A DNA stretch of 64,000 bases from Temperatibacter marinus. GTDB taxonomy: Bacteria > Pseudomonadota > Alphaproteobacteria > Sphingomonadales > Kordiimonadaceae. Shown here in pieces: positions 16,702 through 25,683 of this stretch. Both the position numbers and the translations under genes were made by a program. Under the pieces are notes generated by a model, which was not told the origin of the DNA, ran no database searches, and worked only from the letters and a program-made list of their open reading frames with translations. The stretch spans positions 2,166,501 to 2,230,500 of the forward strand of contig NZ_CP123872.1 in NCBI RefSeq assembly GCF_031598375.1. The letters run 5' to 3'. The number at the start of each line of letters is the position of its first letter. The first letter of the stretch is position 1.

Positions 16702-17748
16702 CTACTGTGAGTCAGTGGCAAAAGCTGAATACTCTCGTTTATTTAGGGCAAAGTAGATAGATTGTCCTTCTTGAAAGCTGTCTTTGCTCGTTGGGACATA
16801 AGTGAATAGGCGAAGATCATTGTAAAGTATTTCTAATTTGTAGCGGTCTCCCTGGAAGTGTGCAGAGAGTATCTGTGCCTCACATTCCTTCACACCTAAA
16901 ATGATATCTTCAGGCCTGATATGGACGGCAATAGATTCATCCTTTTTAAATCTTGATGAAATTTTTATCACGCCCAGACTGGTCTGTGCTGTATTTTCAG
17001 TCAGGACCTTGCCCGCAATCCAGTGCCCTTCTCCAATAAAAGAGGCCACTTCTTGAGACATTGGCTGATGATATAACGCTGTCGCTGTATCCCATTGACA
17101 TAACCTTCCTTGATCAAAGACACCAATTTTATCTGCCATGGCAAATGCTTCTTGTTGATCATGGGTAACAAGAATTGCGGACATCTTATTCTTTTTTAGA
17201 ACAGACCTGATATTCTGAGCCAGATCACTCCTAAGAGTACTATCAAGACTAGAAAAAGGTTCATCGAGGAGCAGAAGGGTTGGATTTGGTGCCATCGCTC
17301 TTGCTAGGGCCACACGCTGTTGTTGCCCGCCAGATATTTGATGTGGGTATCTATTTTTTTCCGCAACGAGGTCGACAAGGTCCAAAAGGGCTTGAACTTT
17401 CTCCTCAACGACTTTTCGTTTAACGCCTGCAAGGCCAAATGCGATGTTTTCTGAAACTGTCATATGGGGAAAGAGAGCGAAATCTTGAAAGACCATCCCA
17501 ATTTTTCGGTCTTCGGCTTTGACAAAGGTCTGCTCATTAGCAAGCGGTAGGCCTTTGAGGAGAATTTCTCCTGCAGAGGGTTTTTCAAAGCCTGAGATTA
17601 GGCGTAAGAGGCTGGTCTTACCGCAGCCGCTGGGGCCAAGAAAACAGCCTATCTCACCTGGCATGAGAGAAAAGGAAACATCCTTCACAGCTTTGAGATC
17701 ACCGTAATTTAAAGAAAGTGTCTCAAGAGAGAGGAGGGTGTTAGTCAT
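16702..17748 (-). CDS. fbpC: Ferric-iron ABC transporter ATPase
   Basis: A 348-residue ATPase of the CysA/FbpC/PotA type: Walker A GPSGCGKTS near residue 35, signature SGGQQQRVALARA, Walker B LLLLDEPFSSLD, switch His in VTHDQQEA, and a C-terminal TOBE-like domain with HIRPEDI. It overlaps the permease gene by 8 bases and is the last gene of fbpA-fbpB-fbpC read leftward. ATG at 17748 preferred over 17781, since the protein then begins at the family N-terminus (MTNTLLSLETLSLNYG). Confidence 0.88.
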   Translation of the reverse strand: MTNTLLSLETLSLNYGDLKAVKDVSFSLMPGEIGCFLGPSGCGKTSLLRLISGFEKPSAGEILLKGLPLANEQTFVKAEDRKIGMVFQDFALFPHMTVSENIAFGLAGVKRKVVEEKVQALLDLVDLVAEKNRYPHQISGGQQQRVALARAMAPNPTLLLLDEPFSSLDSTLRSDLAQNIRSVLKKNKMSAILVTHDQQEAFAMADKIGVFDQGRLCQWDTATALYHQPMSQEVASFIGEGHWIAGKVLTENTAQTSLGVIKISSRFKKDESIAVHIRPEDIILGVKECEAQILSAHFQGDRYKLEILYNDLRLFTYVPTSKDSFQEGQSIYFALNKREYSAFATDSQ

Positions 17749-19423
17749 TATCTTTGACCTTTCTGGTCTTGGAAATTGCACGGCTGAGAAGGATTACTGG
17801 AATAATACCAGTTGCCACAATCATTAAAGCAGCAGGGGCTGCTTGTGCTAATTTTTCATCACTAGCGAGCTCATAGGCTCGAACAGCTAGAGTGTTGAAA
17901 TTGAAGGGCCTTAAAATTAGTGTGGCTGGCAGTTCTTTCATCACATCGACAAAAACAATAAGGCCCGCGGTCAAGATGCTGCCTTTCATCATTGGTAAGT
18001 GAACCTTAGTAAGGATGGCCGGAGATCTGTGGCCAAGGGAGGTTGCAGCTTCATCTAATGATGTTTTGATCCGGATTAATCCAGACTCTATAGACCCAAA
18101 TCCAGCGGCCATGAAACGAACTGTATAAGCAAAGACCAAAGCAAAAATGGTACCGCTGAAAATTAAGCCTGTTGATATATCAAAGGTGTCCCGCATAAAG
18201 CGATCAAAAGAATTCTCGACTGTGGTGAAGGTAACCATGACGCCAACAGCAATCACAGTCCCGGGAACGGCATAGCCCATTGTCGAAAGTTTGACGATAA
18301 GCTTTGAAAGGCGGTTCTTATTGTGACGATTGATATAGCCAAAATACAAAGACAGCAGGATACAGGCTAATGCGGCGAGCATACCAAGTTGTAAGCTGTT
18401 CCAAGCTAAGCGCCAAAAAGCAGCATCATAAGAAACATCGGCCTGAAAAATCGCCCAATACAGCAATTGGCAGGCAGGAATTATAAAGCCAAAAACTAGA
18501 GGGCAGCTACAAATGAGCAAAGCAAGAGAGGCTTTAACCCCCCTGAGCTTGATGGGGCCTAGATCTTGGTGCCTCTGGCTTGTGGCATGATACTGTGCGC
18601 CTTTGCGGGATTTGGTTTCCACCCAAAAAAGTATGAGAATGAAGAGCAGCAGAAGTGTGGCCAGTTGCGCTGCTGCTGATAGGCTGTCTAATCCGTACCA
18701 AGTCCTGAAAATACCTGTGGTGAATGTATCAACCCCGAAATATTGTACGGTACCGTAATCAGCAAGAGTTTCCATAAGAACAAGAGCAAGTCCAACGAAA
18801 ATTGCTGGCCGGGCAAGTGGCAGTGCAATTCGCCAGAAACTGCTATACATAGTGTGCCCCAGTGACCGTGAAACGTCTAAGACGCAGATCGATTGGCTTA
18901 GGAATGATGCCCGTGCAGTCATATAAATATAGGGGTATAGAACCAGAGATAACATGATGATTGCCCCCCCGAGGGATCTAATCTCCGGAAAATAATAGGC
19001 CCCATAGCCGAGGCCTGTCATCTCTCTAATGGCTGTTTGTACGGGACCCGCAAAATCTAACAATCCAGTATAGGTATAGGCAATAATATAGGCTGGCATG
19101 GCAATTGGTAATAAGAGGGCCCATTCAAAAAGACGTTTGAGAGGGAAGTCGCACATGGAGACAAACCAAGCAGCAGAGACACCAAGAAGAAGCGAGCCAA
19201 ACCCTACGCCGATCATCAGCAGTAAAGAATTTGAAACATAGGTCCATAAGACGGTTTCTACCAAATGTGAAAAGACGGTATCACTCGGTGAAAAAATATA
19301 ACTGGTGATTACAAGCGTAGGGCTAATAAGGATCAAAGCAATAAAGCACCCTAAAAGCAGTGTTTTATTCTCTGTTAGCATTCTTACGAGTGCACTATCT
19401 TGTTTCTTTTGAAGGTCAGCCAT
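17741..19423 (-). CDS. fbpB: Ferric-iron ABC transporter permease (fused, two-domain)
   Basis: About 560 residues, roughly twelve membrane helices in two homologous BPD_transp halves; EAA-like loops (SRSLGHTMYSSFWRIALPLARPA and DEAATSLGHRSPAILTKVHLP) contact the ATPase. This is the FbpB/FutB permease form for Fe3+. The start is uncertain: ATG at 19438 lies only 5 bases after a strong hairpin (19443-19474), so the second ATG at 19423 was chosen. Overlaps fbpC by 8 bases. Confidence 0.85.
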   Translation of the reverse strand: MADLQKKQDSALVRMLTENKTLLLGCFIALILISPTLVITSYIFSPSDTVFSHLVETVLWTYVSNSLLLMIGVGFGSLLLGVSAAWFVSMCDFPLKRLFEWALLLPIAMPAYIIAYTYTGLLDFAGPVQTAIREMTGLGYGAYYFPEIRSLGGAIIMLSLVLYPYIYMTARASFLSQSICVLDVSRSLGHTMYSSFWRIALPLARPAIFVGLALVLMETLADYGTVQYFGVDTFTTGIFRTWYGLDSLSAAAQLATLLLLFILILFWVETKSRKGAQYHATSQRHQDLGPIKLRGVKASLALLICSCPLVFGFIIPACQLLYWAIFQADVSYDAAFWRLAWNSLQLGMLAALACILLSLYFGYINRHNKNRLSKLIVKLSTMGYAVPGTVIAVGVMVTFTTVENSFDRFMRDTFDISTGLIFSGTIFALVFAYTVRFMAAGFGSIESGLIRIKTSLDEAATSLGHRSPAILTKVHLPMMKGSILTAGLIVFVDVMKELPATLILRPFNFNTLAVRAYELASDEKLAQAAPAALMIVATGIIPVILLSRAISKTRKVKDND

Positions 19424-19442
19424 GCTGCTTCTTACCATAAAT

Positions 19443-19474
19443 AAAAAGGCTCAAAAACTAATTTGAGCCTTTTT
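19443..19474 (-). terminator. Hairpin between fbpA and fbpB, attenuating terminator
   Basis: A 13-bp perfect stem (aaaaaggctcaaa / tttgagccttttt), loop aactaa, giving an RNA hairpin with U-runs in both directions. It sits 20 bp after the fbpA stop and before fbpB, so it should let only part of transcription reach the permease and ATPase genes, keeping binding protein in excess. Confidence 0.8.
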
Positions 19475-19494
19475 TCAATTTCTAGGTTTTTATG

Positions 19495-20520
19495 CTATTT
19501 CCAGCCTGCTTTGTCCAGAGCGATCACAGCGTTCCGGTTACCTTCACCCAGCTTTGAAAGGTTGATGGAATCGGCCTTGAAGGACCCCCATGATTTAAGA
19601 AGATCGCTTGGTTCAACGTCCTTACGTACTGAAAATTCGCCATTCACATCACCGTAAAAGATTTGTGCTTCTTTGCTAGAGAGAAATTCGATCAATTTTA
19701 CGGCATTATCTTTATTCTTCGATGCCTTTGTTACAGCAATTCCTGAAACGTTCACGTGGGTGCCGCGGTTCATCTGGTTAGGCCAAAAGACGGCCACTTT
19801 TTGTGCGGCTGCCACTTGTGTTGCATCTGAAGACCTAAGCATACCAGCAAGATAGTAGGTATTGGCAACAGCAATGTCACATTGGCCAGCGGCAGCTGCT
19901 TTTATTTGGTCTCGGTCTCCGCCTCGTGGAGGTTTTGCAAAATTTGAAACCATGCCTTCAGCCCATTCTACTGTTTTATCCATGCCATTAGTTGCCAGAA
20001 TGCTGGCCACAAGAGATTGATTATAAATATTACTGCTTGAGCGGATACAAATTTTGCCTTTCCATTTCGGATTAGCAAGGTCTTCATAGGTACTAAGCTC
20101 AGACGGATTAACTTTGCCTTTTACATACATGATTGGACGTGCACGTAAACTAAGACCAACCCATTGCATGTCTATATCACGGTATTGTGCAGGGATCGCC
20201 ATTTCAACCTTCTTGGAGACGAGTGTTTGGGTTACGCCGGCTTCCTTAGCACGGTGTAGGCGACCAGCGTCAGTGGTGATCAAAATATCTGCTGGTGAAT
20301 TACGGCCTTCTTGTTGCAATCTTTTTAGAAGAGCATCCGCAGACCCAGAAACAAGATTAACTTTAATTCCCGTCTTTTTCTGAAAAGTTTCAAGAAGAGG
20401 CTTAATCAATTGTTCTTTACGTGCTGAATAGATGTTGACTTCTTCGTCAGCGACAGCTGTATAGCCAAAGCCTGAAAGTGCAAGTGAAGAGGCCAAAATA
20501 CCTTTGATCATGGTTTTCAT
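19495..20520 (-). CDS. fbpA: Fe3+ ABC transporter substrate-binding protein
   Basis: A 341-residue periplasmic binding protein with signal peptide (cleavage near AVA-DE, residues 24-25). Iron-site tyrosines fit the FbpA/FutA type: YSARKE near residue 31 and the twin-Tyr motif NTYYLAG at about 220. Other family segments: AKPPRGGDRDQIKAAAAGQCD and KAGWK at the end. First gene of fbpABC; a palindromic leader lies upstream (see 20547-20598). Family members are often iron-repressed by Fur or RirA/Irr. Confidence 0.9.
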   Translation of the reverse strand: MKTMIKGILASSLALSGFGYTAVADEEVNIYSARKEQLIKPLLETFQKKTGIKVNLVSGSADALLKRLQQEGRNSPADILITTDAGRLHRAKEAGVTQTLVSKKVEMAIPAQYRDIDMQWVGLSLRARPIMYVKGKVNPSELSTYEDLANPKWKGKICIRSSSNIYNQSLVASILATNGMDKTVEWAEGMVSNFAKPPRGGDRDQIKAAAAGQCDIAVANTYYLAGMLRSSDATQVAAAQKVAVFWPNQMNRGTHVNVSGIAVTKASKNKDNAVKLIEFLSSKEAQIFYGDVNGEFSVRKDVEPSDLLKSWGSFKADSINLSKLGEGNRNAVIALDKAGWK

Positions 20521-20546
20521 TATGAATCCTTAACGCGTTCGTCATG

Positions 20547-20587
20547 TGATTGAAGTTAGTGTGATCGTTTAAGGATCACTTCAATCA
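20547..20587. promoter_or_regulatory. Split inverted repeat in the fbpA leader
   Basis: tgattgaagt + gatc (20547-20556, 20563-20566) pairs with gatc + acttcaatca (20574-20587): 14 paired bases around a 7-base loop, with a 6-base bulge on the left. It lies 26 bases before the fbpA start and could be a leader hairpin or an operator. Confidence 0.5.
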
Positions 20588-20598
20588 TTATTAATAAT
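20587..20598. promoter_or_regulatory. Perfect AT palindrome attattaataat upstream of fbpA
   Basis: A 12-base perfect palindrome, part of an AT-rich run with Fur-box-like NAT repeats. Given the fbpA context a Fur-type iron-regulatory site is possible; the match is weak. Confidence 0.35.
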
Positions 20599-20678
20599 AA
20601 TTCTTAACTGAAGTCTTTGTACTTCTAGTATTCGGTTAAATCAATAGAATAATGTGGGAATAGGCGAAAGTTTAGTGG

Positions 20679-20708
20679 TAAAAAAATAAGCGGGGAAACC
20701 CGCTTATT
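20679..20708 (-). terminator. Intrinsic terminator of sortilin-like gene 2
   Basis: Stem aataagcggg (20685-20694) / cccgcttatt (20699-20708), 4-base loop, followed on the minus strand by a U-run; 21 bases after the stop at 20729. Confidence 0.85.
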
Positions 20709-20728
20709 CACTCTTTATGGTATGGCTC

Positions 20729-23700
20729 TTATTGAGCTGCAGGGATCTTAGCCCCAGGTGTCCACGGCGCACCAGCTTCGATCATTGCTTGTTGCAAGGC
20801 TGGCAGTTTAACCTCCTTAAGGCTATTAATCCGCTCAATCGCTGAGTTCAAACCTTCAAGACCATAAGCAAATTGCTCACGATTTTGTTTTGAAGGACCA
20901 TAGTTACTGATCCAATTTGCGCGTTGGATACGTGTTGCAGTGGTTGTCGGCGCCGCGCCTTTGCGGAAACGACTGTCCAACCCATTGATGTCATTATCAA
21001 TAGCCTGAAGTTCACTGCGGATCATGGCATAGGATTTTTCAAGAGAGGAAATGTCGCCTGGTGTTCTGTCCAGAGCTGTTCTGATCAGTTTAAGGTTACT
21101 TTCCATACTTCTTAAAATAGCTGCTGCGGCAGTTGAGCGACGTTTTGCTGCATTTACATCTTTATGATATTGCAAAGTTTCTTCATAGCTAGAACCCTTG
21201 ATAGAGGCTTCATAAATTGGTTTAAGTTCAAACGAAACAGCGTCTGTAAGGCGAGAAATGTCGCTGCCTTCACGCTTGAAGAGTGTTGCAGAATACATGC
21301 CTGGTTTTGCTGGAACGCCAGAAGGACCAAAATTCCATCCGCCGCCACTACTGCGTGTAACAGCATTAGATGAGGCATAGGTCATATTCCATGTCATTCT
21401 GTGGAGACCTTTTTTTGCTTTTGCAGCCACTCGATTAACAAAGTTTCCGTCGGCATCAGTTATTTCCAAATACACTGAAGGTTTTGCTTCTTCAATTTCT
21501 TTTTCTACAGCTTCCCAGCTAGGGTATTTTGGGAATTTGCCGTCTTTAATCATTGCCTTTTCAGCCATCTTGCGTTTTGCCTTAAGCGTTTTCAAGCTGT
21601 CTTTAAGGTAATAGGTAAAGGTGGCACCATGGGCAGGATTTTTCGCAGTATAAGCATCATCCCCGTCTGTATCTGTATGTTGGCCGTCTTGGCGATACCA
21701 TTTGACGGGACGTCCTGGCGCAAATAATAGGGCGTCTTGCTTAAGCGCATCATTAGACATAGATCGTAGCGGTGTATAATCATCTAGAATATAAATGCCG
21801 CGGCCAAATGTTCCGGCCACCAAATCATTTTCACCGCGATGAATTTTTACGTCACGAGTAGAAATGGTTGGGATGCCTCCATTGAGTTCTACCCATTTCT
21901 TACCGCCATCAACTGTAAAGAAGACACCGAACTCAGTTCCTAGGAAGAGAAGATCTTTATTCACATGGTCTTGAACAATACGCCAGACCAGATGTTTCTC
22001 TGGTAAAGATCCCGCAAGAGATGTCCATGATTTACCAAGGTTCGTAGATTTAATCAGGTATGGCTTGAAATCACCTTCTTTGTGATTGTCAAGGGCAACA
22101 TACACAGTGTCACGGTCAAAAAGGTCAGCACGAATGTCGTTCACATAGGCGTTTTCTGGAATACCTTTGATCGTTTTAATATCAATTTTTTTCCAGTTTT
22201 TACCGCCATCTGTTGTGACGTGAATAAGACCGTCATCTGACCCTGTCCATAGAACTTTGTCATCGACGGGGCTCTCAGAAAAGTTCGCGATTGTATGGAA
22301 ATTTGACATGGCATAAATATCCCAGCCAGCCTCTACAGACCAAGTGCGGCCCATCATCGGCATGTGCATGCGATTACCATTTTTTGTTAAGTCTCCTGAA
22401 ATTGCTGTCCAGCTATCGCCGCGGTCGTCAGAACGCCATACTCTCTGAGAAGCATGGTAAATTCTCTTCGGATCGTGGGTAGAGACATTAATCGGGGCAT
22501 CCCAATTGAAACGCTCCGCCGGTTCGCCTGGTTTTGGCTGAGGCTGAATAAATTGAATTTCTTTCGTGCGTGTATCGCGGCGCGTTAAAAACCCTTGTTG
22601 AGACTGAGAGTACATGATGTTCGGATTACCATGCTCGGTCGCGGGTTGGTGTCCGTCACCCCCTTGGGTAAGGAACCAATCTTTATTTTTAATTCCTTCT
22701 GAACGGCCAGTTCTGCTCGGTCCCCCCTGTGTGGAGTTATCCTGAGTGCCGCCGTAAACATTATAGAAAGGCTCTGTCGCATCTACATCAATTTTATAGA
22801 ATTGAGTCAGTGGCAAATTTCTAATGTAGCGCCAATTGCTCATGCGGTCATGAGACATATATATACCACCATCAGAACCGATGAGAACAAAATCCGGATC
22901 GGTTGGATGAAAAGCCATGGCATGATCATCTACGTGTTTCTTCCGTGTATTGATGGGTGTCCATGTTTTACCACCGTCATCGGAAACTTTACTATAGTTA
23001 CTGGCGATGTAGACACGGTCCATTTGATGCTGATCTGCAAAAATTTCTTGGTAATAGTGAGGACCTGTGCCGCCGCCAACTTCATTTGACATTTTCTTCC
23101 AGCTTGCACCGAGATCAGAAGAACGCCAAAAACCACCTTTACGGTTGTCAGTTTCTATGGTTGCATAGACTACATCTGGATTTACAGGCGAGATGGCTAG
23201 GCCAATCTTACCCATATTTCCCTTAGGAAGGCCTGTGGAGAGTTTCGTCCAAGTTTCACCGCCATCATCTGATGTATGAATGCCAGAACCTTTGTTGGTA
23301 CCGACATAATTTGCAATAGTTCTTTGGCGAGACCATGTTGCAGCATAAAGTTTGTCTGGATTACGGGGATCAGCTATGAGAGATCCAATGCCTGTCCATT
23401 CATCTCCCTTTAAAACATTTTTCCAGGTTTTGCCGCCGTCGGTTGTTTTATAAAGGCCGCGTTCTCCGCCGCTGGTCCAAAGTGGACCTTGAGCTGAAAC
23501 CCAAACAATGTTCGAATCTTCCGGATGAATAACAATGTCGCCAATACGTTCCGACTTTGCTAAGCCCATGTTTTTCCAGGTTTTCCCGCCGTCCATAGAT
23601 TTATAGACGCCGTCACCATAGCTGATGTGACGTCCCCCATTGTTCTCTCCAGAACCAACCCAAATAATATTGGAGTTGCTTGGGTCAATGGTTACATCGC

Positions 23701-23998
23701 CTGTTGAGTAGACTTTCTGTTTGTCAAAAATAGGAGTCCATGTCGTACCAGCATTGACGGTTTTCCAGATTCCACCAGATCCCACAGCGACATACCAAAT
23801 ATTTGGATTATTTTGATCGACTTCAATGTCAGCAATACGTCCTGACATATAGGCAGGTCCAATATTGCGCAACTTCATTTCGTTAAAGGTCGCGCTCGTC
23901 ATGGGTCCTTTATCTTTAGAAGATTTTTTTTGAGCTAAAGCTTCGCCGCTAGCAAGCATCATCGATGCAGCAAGAGCAGCCGTCAGTACTGACTTCAT
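20729..23998 (-). CDS. Large secreted sortilin/VPS10-BNR repeat protein (copy 2)
   Basis: A 1,089-residue exported protein, signal peptide cleaving near ALA-QK (residue 22). The repeat layout is the same as in the gene at 8058: MKLRNIGPAYMSGRIADIEVDQNNP, then Asp-box motifs (SMDGGKTW, TTDGGKTW, SDDGGETW, DGGKTW, TDGGKNW) and GTFGRGIYILDDYTPLR near residue 740. C-terminal part ends AGAPWTPGAKIPAAQ, again like copy 1. Beta-propeller stacks of this sort bind peptides or glycans in sortilins; catalysis is not established. Strong GGGGGG ribosome site 6 bases upstream of the ATG. Confidence 0.85.
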   Translation of the reverse strand: MKSVLTAALAASMMLASGEALAQKKSSKDKGPMTSATFNEMKLRNIGPAYMSGRIADIEVDQNNPNIWYVAVGSGGIWKTVNAGTTWTPIFDKQKVYSTGDVTIDPSNSNIIWVGSGENNGGRHISYGDGVYKSMDGGKTWKNMGLAKSERIGDIVIHPEDSNIVWVSAQGPLWTSGGERGLYKTTDGGKTWKNVLKGDEWTGIGSLIADPRNPDKLYAATWSRQRTIANYVGTNKGSGIHTSDDGGETWTKLSTGLPKGNMGKIGLAISPVNPDVVYATIETDNRKGGFWRSSDLGASWKKMSNEVGGGTGPHYYQEIFADQHQMDRVYIASNYSKVSDDGGKTWTPINTRKKHVDDHAMAFHPTDPDFVLIGSDGGIYMSHDRMSNWRYIRNLPLTQFYKIDVDATEPFYNVYGGTQDNSTQGGPSRTGRSEGIKNKDWFLTQGGDGHQPATEHGNPNIMYSQSQQGFLTRRDTRTKEIQFIQPQPKPGEPAERFNWDAPINVSTHDPKRIYHASQRVWRSDDRGDSWTAISGDLTKNGNRMHMPMMGRTWSVEAGWDIYAMSNFHTIANFSESPVDDKVLWTGSDDGLIHVTTDGGKNWKKIDIKTIKGIPENAYVNDIRADLFDRDTVYVALDNHKEGDFKPYLIKSTNLGKSWTSLAGSLPEKHLVWRIVQDHVNKDLLFLGTEFGVFFTVDGGKKWVELNGGIPTISTRDVKIHRGENDLVAGTFGRGIYILDDYTPLRSMSNDALKQDALLFAPGRPVKWYRQDGQHTDTDGDDAYTAKNPAHGATFTYYLKDSLKTLKAKRKMAEKAMIKDGKFPKYPSWEAVEKEIEEAKPSVYLEITDADGNFVNRVAAKAKKGLHRMTWNMTYASSNAVTRSSGGGWNFGPSGVPAKPGMYSATLFKREGSDISRLTDAVSFELKPIYEASIKGSSYEETLQYHKDVNAAKRRSTAAAAILRSMESNLKLIRTALDRTPGDISSLEKSYAMIRSELQAIDNDINGLDSRFRKGAAPTTTATRIQRANWISNYGPSKQNREQFAYGLEGLNSAIERINSLKEVKLPALQQAMIEAGAPWTPGAKIPAAQ

Positions 23999-24075
23999 AA
24001 TTCCCCCCTTAGGATTGAGTATATGTTGAAAGAATAAGGTAGCATTATTTCTTCAAAGTTCAATCGAATAGGTGT

Positions 24076-25548
24076 TTAATGCCTGTTAACAATTAGTTTA
24101 TCTAAGGCGAATATTTTACGGTGAGAATGGCCAGAACTGTCCGTCAGGATGAGAGTGAATGTCTTTGAGGACGATTTCGCTTTTAAACTTAAGCCTTTAC
24201 TGCCCAATTTGAATTTTTTCTTTTCTTCCTGACTAAATCTTCCACGAGGCCAGGAAAGTGATTTTGCACAGAGAGGGTCTATTTTTAGGGTGGCTTTATT
24301 CGAAGTTAATCCCAAAGTCATCTTGCACTTGGCAAGAGAAAATTCTGTAAGTGTGCCGCTGAGTTGGCGCCCGTTGCCTATGGAATCTACGAAATTAGGA
24401 ATTTGAAGGAGCCAATAGACAAGAATGATCAAAGCCCCGTATTTATAGAAACCCATTGCCTTACTCAGGGTTGGATTTTTTCCCGGTGATTGAGCGTTAA
24501 TCCGCTTTGCATAAATATAAAGGCCAGAGAGTGCCAGTCCTGACAAGATACAGCCAAATAGAAAATATAGGATTTTCCCACATAATCCGCCCCAAGTGCC
24601 GAAGTGAAGGAAGTCAGCCATTTCCACAATGCGCTGCAAAGGAGATAGATTTTCACCTTTAATCTCATGTAGAATTTCTCTTGTGCTGCCGGAATAAGCG
24701 TATAGGTTTGCGCGCGGTCTCGTCAGCCAACTCTGTCCTGCTCCCTGAATTTCCAAAGTGTCATCATCTGCGATGGGAAGTTTGATTAGCCGAATTGAAA
24801 AGGCTGGATTTGAAAGAGAAATGCTCTTCTTCAATGCCAGCAATGTTTGGCCGTGGTTTTCAAAAGCCACAGACGGTGCACCTTTTTCATAAACTGAAGG
24901 GTCATCGGCCCATTTTTCTAAGGCTGCCTCTGTTAAATACCAGAGGGAAGTGACACCGATCATGCTGATAAACCACAAGGACCATATCGCAGTTAACCGA
25001 TGCATATCTCCCCAAAAGAGACGGTGAGTTGTGCGGCGGGGTCGCTTAAAAAATCCACGCCAAAACTTCTTATAAACCAGAATGCCTGATATGAGAGAGG
25101 TCATCAGTAAGAGAGAAAGGGAAGAGACAAGCAAGATACCCCAATCATTCATGATGAAGAGACGTCTATGCGTGTCTCTTAAGAAGCGTTGTACATTGAT
25201 CCACGAAGCTTCTCCCTGGATTTGATATGTCTTTGGATGAATGAAAAGCCGTCTTCTTTCGCCGTTAGCAGTAAGACCAATAGCTTCTATAATGCTGTAT
25301 TCATTCAAAGGGGCATGCATTTCTTCGATCATCCAAGCAGGTCTAGCCATCTGTGCAACTTGGATCGCTTTGTCCCACTCTATGTCCTCAAGATTGGATG
25401 GTTTTTCTATTCGGCGTTCATTATCTAGCAGCCAATCAATCTCATGACTGACCGTCGCAAGGGTGCCTGTTATCAAGATGAATGATAACAAGAAAGACAG
25501 TTTTAAACCGGCCCAGTTATGGATAGTATGCCATTTGATTTTTGACAT
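24076..25548 (-). CDS. PepSY-associated transmembrane protein, PiuB-like
   Basis: A 490-residue membrane protein with about five helices (near 12-34, 138-158, 192-214, 330-350, 365-385) separated by periplasmic PepSY-like regions. It begins with WHTIHNWAGLKLSF, has FLRDTHRRLF, and carries conserved His in WGDMHRLTAIWSLWF and DFLHFGTWGG, the pattern of PiuB-type proteins that reduce ferric siderophores or bind haem. The C-terminal 100 residues are not recognised. Gene neighbours give no direct clue, though iron uptake genes lie 4 kb away. I see no gene in 25549-25683. Confidence 0.8.
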   Translation of the reverse strand: MSKIKWHTIHNWAGLKLSFLLSFILITGTLATVSHEIDWLLDNERRIEKPSNLEDIEWDKAIQVAQMARPAWMIEEMHAPLNEYSIIEAIGLTANGERRRLFIHPKTYQIQGEASWINVQRFLRDTHRRLFIMNDWGILLVSSLSLLLMTSLISGILVYKKFWRGFFKRPRRTTHRLFWGDMHRLTAIWSLWFISMIGVTSLWYLTEAALEKWADDPSVYEKGAPSVAFENHGQTLLALKKSISLSNPAFSIRLIKLPIADDDTLEIQGAGQSWLTRPRANLYAYSGSTREILHEIKGENLSPLQRIVEMADFLHFGTWGGLCGKILYFLFGCILSGLALSGLYIYAKRINAQSPGKNPTLSKAMGFYKYGALIILVYWLLQIPNFVDSIGNGRQLSGTLTEFSLAKCKMTLGLTSNKATLKIDPLCAKSLSWPRGRFSQEEKKKFKLGSKGLSLKAKSSSKTFTLILTDSSGHSHRKIFALDKLIVNRH

Positions 25549-25683
25549 GAAACCTTATGAACTTCCTCGACATGATACTGATGGATTTTAGATAAGTTGT
25601 TATCACCCTCATGGCAATAGCCAATTGTACCCTAAAGAAAAGAAGGACTTCAAGTAGCTCTAAAAAGGCTTCAACAGGTTCTC

